Source of the DNA: TMED14 sp038145075
GTDB taxonomy: Bacteria > Bacteroidota > Bacteroidia > Flavobacteriales > Schleiferiaceae
Assembly (NCBI GenBank): GCA_038145075.1
Contig: JAYQOY010000012.1
Location: forward strand, 1 to 38,498
Reading direction: 5' to 3'
Length of the DNA: 38,498 bases
Part shown: piece after piece, positions 23,518-31,235 of the stretch
Layout: every line of letters begins with the position of its first letter
How positions within the stretch are numbered: position 1 is the first letter of the stretch
The notes under the pieces: generated by a model
Told to the model about the DNA's origin: nothing
Databases searched by the model: none
The model's input: the letters and a program-made list of their open reading frames with translations, nothing else
Program-made: the position numbers and the translations under genes

Positions 23518-23826
23518 TTATATCATCAATTCTGAATTTGTTGGACATGCCACTGGGCAATTGGTAGCCATATCCAATAAAACACCTTTTGTCATATCGT
23601 CGCCATTGTCGTCGACGCCAACCACTACAATGGTCAATGTGCCTGCCTCATTCAATGCGAAGTACGTGCGGATGTTGACACAGCCTTCTTGATCCATTAC
23701 CAGTTGATAAGCATCCTTGTCAATCATGCTGGCAACCGTGAGCCCTTGGAACTGAGTTGCGTTCTGATACGCGTGGGTCATGCTTTTTGCTTCATCTAAA
23801 GAGATGACATGTGGGTTGTTAGCCAT
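23518..23826 (-). CDS. Small Bacteroidota protein with CPxxC-type tail
   Basis: A 102-residue soluble protein (MANNPHVISLDEAKSMTHAYQN...) without signal peptide or membrane helix. It has a central VNIRTYFALNEAGTLTIVVVGVDDNGDDM core and a C-terminal ATNCPVACPTNSELMI, with Cys residues spaced CPxxCP. I recall many short Bacteroidota proteins with this layout (a 'VGVD' strand, then CP..C near the end), none with a known role. Being first in the cassette with a membrane protein and a histidine kinase suggests a signalling partner. Its base composition is less AT-rich than the next two genes. A truncated IS copy ends 45 bp upstream and may have replaced its promoter. Confidence 0.7.
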   Translation of the reverse strand: MANNPHVISLDEAKSMTHAYQNATQFQGLTVASMIDKDAYQLVMDQEGCVNIRTYFALNEAGTLTIVVVGVDDNGDDMTKGVLLDMATNCPVACPTNSELMI

Positions 23827-23871
23827 TTTAGTAGGGTTTTAAGTGAAGCCGCTAATTAAGAATGAAAATAT

Positions 23872-24109
23872 TGTAAGTCGTCAGCATAAGTTGGACTGAA
23901 GTTACTTAATTTAATTGGATACTCGGTCCCGGCCGGGACCGAGTATCGTAACACTTCAGTCAAATGAAAAAATCCCCAGGCAGGCCAAAGAATTCAGAGG
24001 CCATCATCAAAGATGTCAAGCGTGTGACTCGACGTCAGTTCAACCCAGAAGAGAAGATGGCCATCGTCCTTGAGGGGCTTAGCGGCGAGCAGTCAATCGC
24101 TGAAATATG
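23872..24109 (+). mobile_element. Truncated second copy of the IS3-family element (left 238 bp)
   Basis: The sequence repeats 20814-21041 of the complete copy from the terminal TGTAAG to ...GCTGAAATATG with a handful of substitutions, including the 30-bp palindrome and the first ~48 codons of orfA (ATG at 23964). It then switches abruptly to unrelated sequence. It lies in the same orientation as the complete copy, 1.6 kb apart. Confidence 0.92.
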
Positions 24110-24294
24110 GGATCACCGGATATTTCTGGGGACCTAAGTCTTCAAGCAAAGATTTTCTTAAGGCGGTAGAGAAAGAAGTTAGTATCGATCACACCAAGCT
24201 GGCTTTTGGCCTCGCAGAGAGCATTATCCGCAAACTTCAGTTCGGTTCGGTAATTCCTGAATCACGTTTTGGAATGCCTAGGCGCGCAAGTTGA
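24110..24294 (+). pseudogene. 3' fragment of an unidentified gene fused to the truncated IS
   Basis: After the IS breakpoint an open frame continues to a TGA at 24292-24294, reading ITGYFWGPKSSSKDFLKAVEKEV, then KLAFGLAESIIRKLQFGSVIPESRFG. It looks like the end of a real helical protein cut off at its 5' side by the rearrangement that removed the right part of the IS. Only a wrong-frame ATG inside the IS is available upstream (24070). The protein family is not recognised. Confidence 0.45.
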
Positions 24295-24344
24295 TCATGG
24301 CTTCAGTGGGCAAGCCAAAGGGGACTTGGGCCGAAAGGGCAAAT

Positions 24345-24485
24345 CGTAACATGTTACGTTACGCCCTATTTAGGATGATTTTATATTACTGATAATCTGT
24401 GGTATGCTTGAAGTCAGAAGATTATGTGGTCCATTCAAGCGTAACACCGTGTTACGATCGGGCCAAAACGTAACATCATGTTACG
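24345..24485. promoter_or_regulatory. Three CGTAACA/TGTTACG palindromes
   Basis: Perfect inverted repeats occur at 24345-24358 (CGTAACATGTTACG, no spacer), 24440-24456 (three-base spacer CCG) and 24469-24485 (three-base spacer TCA). The last two are 29 bp apart centre to centre. A further half-site TTACG follows the first. Such a set in otherwise gene-free sequence suggests binding sites for a dimeric DNA-binding protein (repressor, partition or replication initiator). The third overlaps the stop codon of the HTH gene at 24481. Confidence 0.75.
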
Positions 24486-24708
24486 CGTTCTCGTTAAAGC
24501 CTTCCCTAGCGAGAATTCGACATACGCGCATCTTATTGACCCCCACTTGGCGTCCAATTTCCGCTTGAGAGAGATCGGGGTATTGTAATGCTCCCCGAAT
24601 TTCAAACCAAGGGTTTAGTTGCAAAATTCGCGTCAAACGGTACCACTCATTCCGCGGCAAGCTGTTCCACCCGGTTTCCGCGGTGACTGCGGAATTCAAT
24701 CCCGGCAT
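24481..24708 (-). CDS. Small HTH protein, possibly a remnant
   Basis: A 75-residue open frame with a clear helix-turn-helix near the C-terminus: DLSQAEIGRQVGVNKMRVCRILAREGF. The preceding NEWYRLTRILQLNPWFEIRGALQYP is unfamiliar. The first dozen residues (MPGLNSAVTAET) are encoded by the 267-bp repeat, so the N-terminus may be a junction artefact and the gene a fragment of a larger regulator or recombinase. The three CGTAACA palindromes lie at and just beyond its 3' end. It could be their binding protein, but that is only positional inference. Confidence 0.45.
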   Translation of the reverse strand: MPGLNSAVTAETGWNSLPRNEWYRLTRILQLNPWFEIRGALQYPDLSQAEIGRQVGVNKMRVCRILAREGFNENA

Positions 24709-24947
24709 AACAAGACTTCAATTTCTAAAGTCACAGTAGTTACAATAGCTATCATCCATAAGTCTAGTAATTTGGAATTCCTGTCGTTTCCAGCAGCTTT
24801 CTACAGTAATTTTGTAGATCTGGTCGTGTCCCTATTTGGGATAATTTTTGAGCCTAGTGACCCTGTACATTAAGTATCCTATTACTAATTGGTTTACACA
24901 ATCCCATCAAATTGACTCTTCAACGACGTCTTAAGTGGATGTGCGCT
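24681..24947. repeat. Diverged 267-bp direct repeat, copy A
   Basis: Aligns without gaps to 31661-31927; by hand count about 45 of 267 positions differ (roughly 83% identity). Divergence concentrates in 24731-24770; long stretches such as TTTGGAATTCCTGTCGTTTC are identical. Copy A covers the last ~18 codons of the gene at 24894 plus its downstream region. Confidence 0.88.
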
Positions 24948-26225
24948 CAGTATTTCTTGTTTAATTACTTGGGCCTCATCAGTTCCTACTAGTCTTAAAA
25001 TATTTTGCAGGTATTCTGCAACCCACCCTGCATTTTGTGAACTATAAGAGTATGATAAGCGGTCAAGGATTTCCTCCTTCCAAAGCTGCGCAAGAGTTTG
25101 CCTCTGATTAGGTAGATAGGTTTCAGCTGCCTCTAAGGATCGGGGACTGCGGTAGTCTTTCAAGAACGTAAGCAAGCGCTCTGTATGTCCTTCTGAGCCA
25201 AGAAGGACGATAATGGTTTCCTTGCTGATATCCCACATGTGGTTAGAATCGGGTGTCGTTACCGTTTTGATAATTTGATTTGCTTCAACCTCACTTAATA
25301 GCGGCCGAAGCTTTGTCCAGTGCTCGCGTACCTCTTGCGATCCATTTAAGACTAAGTGCGTTAATGCTATTTTCTGGGATTTCTTATCTCCTTCAAATTC
25401 GGAGACCTCAAGAAGTCTAACCATCCAGAAATAGCCGTTCCTGTTTTTATTAAGTTCACGATCAGCAGCCTCGAAACATAAGTCTTTGGCCCGTTGGAAA
25501 TTGGATTGATCTAAGGCCGATTCAATTTCCCTTAGCCTTATGCTGTCCAGGTGCATCAGAGATGACGTGAGCTCCTCTGCCGCTTGATTGCCGTAAACGC
25601 GTTCTGTTAACGCGATCCGGGTGTTCGCAAGTTCCTTTTCATCCCATACCGATTGCGGTTTATTGACTTCGACCAAAAGCTCCCTGTCAATCTCAAGTCC
25701 AGAGTCCATCGAACAAAGCAACAGAATAGGATTTATCCACCAATGCCATCTGCGGAGGTTGTCCTCTTTGATTATTTTCAGGAGGTATGTTGCAAAGGCC
25801 AATCGAATTTCGGGGTCATACTCGTCGTCCACCGACGCTTCAACAATGGCCCATGATGTATCAATTAACGGGTTAATTATTCCGCTTCTGTCGTCTGAAT
25901 GGCAAATCTGGTGGTTCCAGGATTCAAACATCGCCATTCCTGCCCAAAATGCCTTTTCGTTCTGACCCTTGCTGTAGGCATTGTCAATTTGCTTTAATAG
26001 CCTCCGCATTTTGGAAACCGCAGCGCGAACGTTTTTTCTTGACAGGGATCCACGGTCCAGCATTGGATTCAGGGCTGCTCTGATCCTGTGCTTCATGGCT
26101 CGGTAATGGGGCGAAGTGTTCCAAGCCTCGACGTATTGAGAAACCTTACCGGGTTCCGCGTCCTCCAATTCCTGCAATAGGCTAATTAGCTCAGGTTTGG
26201 TTAAGGATTTTAGGTCCAAATTCAT
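24894..26225 (-). CDS. Alpha-helical hypothetical protein (443 aa)
   Basis: No family is recognised with certainty. The protein starts MNLDLKSLTKPELISLLQELED, an opening shared by several helical-repeat proteins annotated near SWIM zinc-finger or DUF6880 families. It continues as an almost all-helical chain rich in Leu, Glu and Trp, for example AAVSKMRRLLKQIDNAYSKGQNEKAFWAGMAMFESW and LREIESALDQSNFQRAKDLCFEAADREL, which look like TPR-like hairpins. There is no signal peptide, membrane segment or catalytic motif. It is 284 bp downstream of the primase gene on the same strand. Its 3' end and downstream region are duplicated near 31.9 kb, where only a remnant of a second copy survives. Possible scaffold or interaction protein. 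Confidence 0.6.
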   Translation of the reverse strand: MNLDLKSLTKPELISLLQELEDAEPGKVSQYVEAWNTSPHYRAMKHRIRAALNPMLDRGSLSRKNVRAAVSKMRRLLKQIDNAYSKGQNEKAFWAGMAMFESWNHQICHSDDRSGIINPLIDTSWAIVEASVDDEYDPEIRLAFATYLLKIIKEDNLRRWHWWINPILLLCSMDSGLEIDRELLVEVNKPQSVWDEKELANTRIALTERVYGNQAAEELTSSLMHLDSIRLREIESALDQSNFQRAKDLCFEAADRELNKNRNGYFWMVRLLEVSEFEGDKKSQKIALTHLVLNGSQEVREHWTKLRPLLSEVEANQIIKTVTTPDSNHMWDISKETIIVLLGSEGHTERLLTFLKDYRSPRSLEAAETYLPNQRQTLAQLWKEEILDRLSYSYSSQNAGWVAEYLQNILRLVGTDEAQVIKQEILSAHPLKTSLKSQFDGIV

Positions 26226-26509
26226 TCACCGCTCTTTTGCACGGAAGATACTTCGTGAATCTACCTCCGCACTAATAACGGACTCACGCCATTCCCGATG
26301 AGACTGAATTGAAATGAGAAAGGGTAGGGGGCTTGAAGTTTAGTCTGTATCAACGACCACTGTAGAAGTGCGCGTCGAATTATGCAGCAATAATTAAAAA
26401 CGCAGTGTTCATTGGTTGATTGCAGGCCAAAAAAGGCAGACTTCGTTCAAAAAAAACGACAATACCACGAATTCAGACCAAAAACAGGCGAATTGTAAAC
26501 GAATTTCTC
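26226..26509. other. Intergenic gap, no feature supported
   Basis: The 284 bp between the primase stop and the helical-protein start (both minus strand) hold no convincing open frame, hairpin terminator or promoter consensus. The sequence next to the primase is rich in A-runs. Confidence 0.5.
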
Positions 26510-28600
26510 CTAAAACGGGTCCAATCGGGCTTGGACGTTATAGCTGTAGTGCCCCGAGTCACCTTCAAGGTGGGAGATGATCTTGTGCTCTTTCATGGTT
26601 TTAATGTAGTTCTTGGCCTGTCGGTCCTTGACGCCCAGCCTTTCTTTAAGTTCCGTGACAAGATGGGTGTAGGTGACGGCCTGCGTGCCATAGAAAATGT
26701 CGCGTGCGATGTCCGAGAGATCAGAAAGTTTGCGTTCCTGGGTTTTTGTTCGGTAGGTATCGGGCACCACAACATGGTACTTGAGCTCATCATCCCAGCC
26801 AATGATGACTTGAGGTATGTCGAGCGGACTGCCGTCACGCACTTTTAATGCTTTGACAATGGAGTTCTGCTTGTCATCATCTTTCTCAATCGAAATAATG
26901 CCGGCAGCTTTGCGCTGAATTTCGGAACCTAAGTGCCCTCGCAGCTTATAGCCGCTAGGACTGAGGTGTAGGACACAAATGATGCAGGTTCGGTAAATGG
27001 CAGCCAAGCGAAACAGTTCTTCGATGAGGTACACGGATCGTTCTTCGTCATTTACGCCATCAATCAAGTCCGCAATTCCGTCAATGACAACCAGGTGAAT
27101 GCCACCGTAGGCGTAGTAGTAGCGGTCCATGGAGTGGAGGATGCTGACGAGACGGTCTTTTCGTCCCATGCCCACCAATCCATAGGTACGAAACCAAGCA
27201 GGGGGAGTATGGCACTTTGCCCTGCGCACTATTTGCTTCAAGTTCTTGTAGAGCTGCTCTTCGGATTGCTCGGTGTCGTAGAACAGGACGGCCTTGTGGT
27301 GTGTGTTCCGAGCTACTTCGAGACCTAATAAGTCCGTATCGGCAAACTCGGGCATCATGGTTCCCGCCAGGAGAGCTCCCAAGTAGTTTGACTTACCGCT
27401 GCCCTCTGAACCAGTAATGGCCATTAGGTTGCCCGCGGAGCCTAACGGCACATCATTGATGGTCACCACGGCCTCAGGTACTAAAGGCGGATGGTCAAAA
27501 TGCACCTCAAAGCTTGACAGCAGATTCATGGTGTCCTGGTACAGGGCGTCCAGGACATTGGTAAAGAGCTTCATTAGATCTTCGGCACTTCGACCCATTT
27601 TAAAGAAGTCCGAGATGTCCTTCTGTCTTTTTTCGCCCTTAAGGGGCAGCGTGATTTCCTTGACCTCAAATTCCTTGAGCGCTTCAACTTGCTTCTTTGA
27701 CTCCCGACGGCCGGTCTCGTCGCAATCGTAGAGGATGACAATGTGCCGAAAGCGGTAGTGTAGCCTGCGAATGATTTTTTTAGGGATGGCCTTGGTTTCG
27801 GAATTAAAGCATATCGCGTGGAATCCTCGAGCCGCAAGGCTCATGACATCCTTCTCTCCTGAGGCGATGAACAAAATATCGCCTTTCTGGGGAAGTTGGT
27901 TAAGTCCGAATACGTAGCCTTCGCTAAGATCACCTGCGTAGAAGAATCTCTTGGCAGACATTGGGCGGTAAATTTTGACATACCGTGTGCTCAGGTACCC
28001 ATAGATGGGTTCATCGAGTTTAGCGTGGATGGAGTACTCCTGTCCCATTTTGTTGATCCCTTTAAACTCGGAAATGCATTTCACCTGGTACTTCTGGAGC
28101 AGCTCCGCATCTATTCCGTACATGCCCCAGTAGTTAAGCTCGGAGGGGCCAAATTCCTTTTCAATAGGAGGGATGAATTGCTTGGAAACATCATCTCGAT
28201 CTTCCGAAATCGTCAAGGGGGCAACTTCATTTGCGGTTTTGAGCACCGGAAACCGCCGCTTGAGCTCACGAATCCGGTCGTGGCTTTCAGCCAGGTCAAG
28301 GTTGAGCTCGCGGTCTATGATTTCCATTATTTGGATGAACTCGTCTCCCTGGGTTTGCAGGTTGAAAATGCGACCAACAAAGCCAAAGCAGTCGCAGCTG
28401 TACTCAGGATTGCCATAGTCCACCATCATGACTTTTCGAGAATCCGGATCCTGATAGATGTTGCAAGACGGTTTGGTGTCTTGGTAAAAGGGATTCAGGA
28501 AGGACTTTTTTAGACCTGGCCAGTTGGAACGCAAGAAATGCTTGAAGACATCCAGTCCTCCGTCAGTCGCTTGAAGTATTTGGTCCTTATTCAGCCCCAT
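26510..28600 (-). CDS. Primase-helicase type protein (TOPRIM plus RecA-like ATPase)
   Basis: A 696-residue replication protein of Bacteroidota mobile elements. The N-terminus (about 20-80) resembles a DNA-primase CHC2 finger whose first Cys is lost (NPFYQDTKPSCNIYQD...EYSCDCFGFVGRI). The TOPRIM domain has E249 (ASGEKDVMSL) and D292-x-D294 (LYDCDETGR). A RecA/DnaB-like ATPase has Walker A GSEGSGKS at 397-404 and Walker B HLVVIDGIADL at about 502-512. The last 70 residues look like a winged helix (YTHLVTELKERLGVKDRQAKNYIKTM). The start at 28600 (MGLNKDQILQATDGG) overlaps the HTH gene by 14 bp, which indicates coupling. It probably primes and unwinds the excised element; enzymatic activity is inferred. 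Confidence 0.82.
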   Translation of the reverse strand: MGLNKDQILQATDGGLDVFKHFLRSNWPGLKKSFLNPFYQDTKPSCNIYQDPDSRKVMMVDYGNPEYSCDCFGFVGRIFNLQTQGDEFIQIMEIIDRELNLDLAESHDRIRELKRRFPVLKTANEVAPLTISEDRDDVSKQFIPPIEKEFGPSELNYWGMYGIDAELLQKYQVKCISEFKGINKMGQEYSIHAKLDEPIYGYLSTRYVKIYRPMSAKRFFYAGDLSEGYVFGLNQLPQKGDILFIASGEKDVMSLAARGFHAICFNSETKAIPKKIIRRLHYRFRHIVILYDCDETGRRESKKQVEALKEFEVKEITLPLKGEKRQKDISDFFKMGRSAEDLMKLFTNVLDALYQDTMNLLSSFEVHFDHPPLVPEAVVTINDVPLGSAGNLMAITGSEGSGKSNYLGALLAGTMMPEFADTDLLGLEVARNTHHKAVLFYDTEQSEEQLYKNLKQIVRRAKCHTPPAWFRTYGLVGMGRKDRLVSILHSMDRYYYAYGGIHLVVIDGIADLIDGVNDEERSVYLIEELFRLAAIYRTCIICVLHLSPSGYKLRGHLGSEIQRKAAGIISIEKDDDKQNSIVKALKVRDGSPLDIPQVIIGWDDELKYHVVVPDTYRTKTQERKLSDLSDIARDIFYGTQAVTYTHLVTELKERLGVKDRQAKNYIKTMKEHKIISHLEGDSGHYSYNVQARLDPF

Positions 28601-28898
28601 GATCACTTGTGGATAAAGGAGTTGAATATTGATTGTTGCGAGCCAAAAACTCTTCGACATCCTTAAGGCGGAAGTAGTTCTTCTTTTGATGCTTGGTATG
28701 CTTCAGCTTGCCTTCGGCAAGGTACTTGGTCAAGGTCCTGCGGCTAACCTGAAGTATATTCATCACATCATAAGTGTCGATCCACTCATTGGATAATTGC
28801 TTAACGGGATTTTGCAGCCGCAGCAGTTCCTCATGCACTTTGTCGATCTTGTCGCAAAGCGATTTGAAGGCCTTGTTTTCAATAGTCACTATCTCCAT
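28587..28898 (-). CDS. Excisionase-like helix-turn-helix protein
   Basis: A 103-residue protein with an N-terminal coiled-coil-like segment (ENKAFKSLCDKIDKVHEELLRLQNPV) and an HTH_17/MerR-like domain: WIDTYDVMNILQVSRRTLTKYLAEGKLKHTKHQKKNYFRLKDVEEFLARN. This architecture is standard in Bacteroidota integrative elements, where such proteins act as excision/recombination directionality factors or as regulators of the excision operon. It lies directly upstream of, and overlaps, the primase-helicase gene. The start at 28898 has no competing ATG. Confidence 0.82.
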   Translation of the reverse strand: MEIVTIENKAFKSLCDKIDKVHEELLRLQNPVKQLSNEWIDTYDVMNILQVSRRTLTKYLAEGKLKHTKHQKKNYFRLKDVEEFLARNNQYSTPLSTSDHGAE

Positions 28899-28986
28899 TG
28901 TTCTTGCGTTTAATTACAGTGCAAGACTAGAAGCAGCGCTTAATCTGAGTTAAGGACTCATTAAGGACTCCGTAAAGATTTAAGTC

Positions 28987-29780
28987 CTATTCCATGCTGC
29001 GGTCGACCAGAGCGAGCACGGATTCTCTGAGTTCAATTGAGAATTTCGCCTGCTCAATTTTGCGCGTTTTCATCTGGGTAAGGGCCTTCTCTGCCCCGGA
29101 TAGGTCTACCAAAAAAGTCGTCCCAAAGAAGTCCCACAAACTTTTACGGGTAACATTTGGCCCAAAGGCTTTCATCTCGTCAAGACCTGCTATTAGCTCT
29201 ATAAGCTTTATGGGCTGTAAGGACCACTTAAGTTCAACAGGGCGCTCGTGAGCAAACTCAATGACTGACTGACCTCTAATTGGTCGTTTTCTTCGAATGG
29301 TGTGCTCTTCTGGAAGAAAGTGTTTGGTCCAGTTCTTAAGCGATAGCTTGATCCAACGGAGTCCTTCGCGCTGAATGTTTAAGTAAAGAAGTACTTTTTT
29401 TTGAATAGGTCGAGATCAGTTGACGGTTGTATTCGATTCGAGTACTTCGGGAAACAAACATGAGTGAAGAGGACCTCCTCATTGATTGGATGCAGTATTA
29501 GCCGAAGCTCTTTAATGCGAGTTTTTAGGTGCCGCAACATTTCGTGTTGATGCTTAACGTCTTTCTCAGCCCATTCCAGCAACTCTTCTTTGAACTGAGC
29601 ATGCAGTTTCAGTAAGCGACTTCGGTATGCAGCGACGGATGGGGCACCATTGAAAAGAAATTCGGTCCCTTTGTCTCCCAAATCAAGCAAACTCAACTCT
29701 CTGACAGGTGGTCCCGGCCTAAAAGTAATTTCTGCTCGGCTGAGCTCATCGAAAAGTGACTCTGTGTTGTGTAGCGTCAT
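28987..29780 (-). pseudogene. RteC-family regulator, frameshifted at an A8 run
   Basis: Two adjacent minus-strand frames together make one RteC-like protein of about 264 residues. The first (29379-29780; MTLHNTESLFDELSRAEITF..., ending LDLFKKKYFFT) stops just after eight A residues (T run at plus 29395-29402). One frame back, the reading continues VLLYLNIQREGLRWIKLSLKNW...HERPVELKWSLQPIKLIELIAGL, then a C-terminal FFGTTFLVDLSGAEKAL segment up to 28987. The LKW....KLIELI block and the tail pattern match RteC, the regulator of excision genes in CTnDOT-type elements. One extra A, or a -1 slip on the A-run, restores the frame. The gap could be mutation, sequencing error or programmed slippage. 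Confidence 0.75.
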
Positions 29781-29835
29781 GATTTTATCTTCTAGATTGG
29801 AAATCGAGGAAGATATTTTTCCTAAATGGCACAGA

Positions 29836-29855
29836 CGTGATAGAATTATATCACG
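29836..29855. promoter_or_regulatory. 20-bp operator-like palindrome, site 1
   Basis: CGTGATAGAATTATATCACG: arms CGTGATA/TATCACG with a six-base AT core, 55 bp upstream of the rteC-like start. It closely matches site 2. Confidence 0.7.
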
Positions 29856-29966
29856 AATGGGAAATGTAAATCATTCGGATAAAATAATACTCATCAGTAG
29901 TGACATTAAAATTAAAATCGACAATAAGGAAAATTAAATGTGATATTTTATAAATTACTTAACGAC

Positions 29967-29986
29967 CGTGATATAATTGTATCATG
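29967..29986. promoter_or_regulatory. 20-bp operator-like palindrome, site 2
   Basis: CGTGATATAATTGTATCATG matches site 1 at 17 of 20 positions (shared pattern CGTGATANAATTNTATCAYG). It lies 78 bp before the GH16-like gene, so the two sites could jointly control the divergent rteC-like and GH16-like genes. The remainder of the 29781-30064 gap is AT-rich with no open frame I trust. Confidence 0.7.
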
Positions 29987-30064
29987 ATTTTTTTTATTAT
30001 ACACTATACCTTCATGCCTCTGGAAAAACGTTAAAAAACATTTAAACATTAAAATCTGATAAAG

Positions 30065-31174
30065 ATGATTATAAACGGGAAACCCGAACTGTACAAGTTG
30101 CAAGGCGTTATGCAGACGACACGAGAACAAATGCGGAATATTCAACTCCAATATTCAAATGGAACGCTCTTTCCGGATGAACGTCAATTTTTATGTGGGT
30201 ATCCTTGGTTTCAGCCATTGTCTGATCCAGATCCTAAAAATGATGGTTCCAGATTAGTGGCTCTTGGAAGTTTAAATTCTTATGCTTCAATTAATTGTAT
30301 CACGGAATTTCCAACTAAATTGAGATTGGGTATTCAGAAATCAACAAAGAGTTTTAAATGGCAACATCCGATTTATTTTAATGAAAAAAATGCTCCCTCC
30401 ACCAATACAAATATTTGGGAGGAGAAACTAGTGGACTTTGAATATCAAAATGGGATAATAACGCATCCCTTCAATTTTAAACAAGGAAAGTTTTCTGTTA
30501 CTTGTAAAATGCCTGAAGGGGAATGGCTTTGGCCATCATTTTGGCTTGCCAGAGCAAACGGAGGAGATTATTTTGAAATTGATATTTTTGAGGCATTATC
30601 ACACAAGCCGCTTGCAACCCCTTGTCAGGATGAAACGAACTATTGTCACAAAGCTTATGTTAACATTCATATGATTGAAAATTGCAATGCTACACCTATT
30701 AGGGTACAGCATGATTACAATGATTTTAATAGAGAGTTAGAGGTGCGTGGATCGATGATAACAGATCAAATTACATACGAGTGCTTGTGGACAAATGAAG
30801 GTGTGTTGTTTTGGTATGACGGTGTTCTGCAATATATTGCTGTATTTACGGGCGAGTCAAGGTATGATGAGCTTAAGAAAGCTACGTCAATTGCAAATGT
30901 AATTATAGGACCAGGAGTCGAAGGAAATAATTCTGATTTTTGGTCACCACAAAAGAGATTGTATAGTCGCTATTGGAAGGATCGAAATAATTTTATTGGT
31001 AAAACTGATCAAGGAAGTGGGGAAAATGAATACATGGAGATCACCAATTTTTCTTACGAAGAGTGGGGAGTTGACATTTCAACTTATCCAAATGGATCAG
31101 CTACACTGAAAGAGTTCATCGACGGTATTGACCCAGAAGATCCTACGGCGCCGATTATTGTGCCTTATCCTTGA
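30065..31174 (+). CDS. GH16-like (concanavalin-fold) glycoside hydrolase family protein
   Basis: A 369-residue protein whose centre matches the GH16 beta-jelly-roll: GKFSVTCKMPEGEWLWPSFWLARANGGDYFEIDIFEAL. The signature E171-x-D173-x-x-E176 (nucleophile, assisting Asp, acid/base) is intact, and a His-containing strand (AYVNIHMIENC) follows. GH16 enzymes hydrolyse beta-1,3/1,4-glucans or galactans such as laminarin and agar. Unusually, no signal peptide is present (MIINGKPELYKLQGVMQTT), and the N-terminal 90 residues are unfamiliar. Either it is cytoplasmic, or it has another role such as a lectin-like binder. AT-rich, foreign composition. It is first in a run of three plus-strand cargo genes. 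Confidence 0.7.
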   Translation: MIINGKPELYKLQGVMQTTREQMRNIQLQYSNGTLFPDERQFLCGYPWFQPLSDPDPKNDGSRLVALGSLNSYASINCITEFPTKLRLGIQKSTKSFKWQHPIYFNEKNAPSTNTNIWEEKLVDFEYQNGIITHPFNFKQGKFSVTCKMPEGEWLWPSFWLARANGGDYFEIDIFEALSHKPLATPCQDETNYCHKAYVNIHMIENCNATPIRVQHDYNDFNRELEVRGSMITDQITYECLWTNEGVLFWYDGVLQYIAVFTGESRYDELKKATSIANVIIGPGVEGNNSDFWSPQKRLYSRYWKDRNNFIGKTDQGSGENEYMEITNFSYEEWGVDISTYPNGSATLKEFIDGIDPEDPTAPIIVPYP

Positions 31175-31235
31175 TAAATTAATTTGCAATGAACCTTTTA
31201 TTTTCGGATAGTTTAAATTTTAAAATGTTGAACAA

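Noticed and set aside
24070..24109. Start codon for the 24110-24294 frame
   Set aside because: The ATG is in the wrong frame of the truncated IS, so the reading is a chance fusion; only the part after the breakpoint looks coding.
24345..24485. CRISPR-like array
   Set aside because: Only three palindromes with irregular distances (about 97 and 29 bp) and no direct repeat-spacer pattern or cas gene.
26420..26848. Plus-strand open frame opposite the primase 3' end
   Set aside because: It is a shadow of the minus-strand primase codons with no recognisable domain and no own context.
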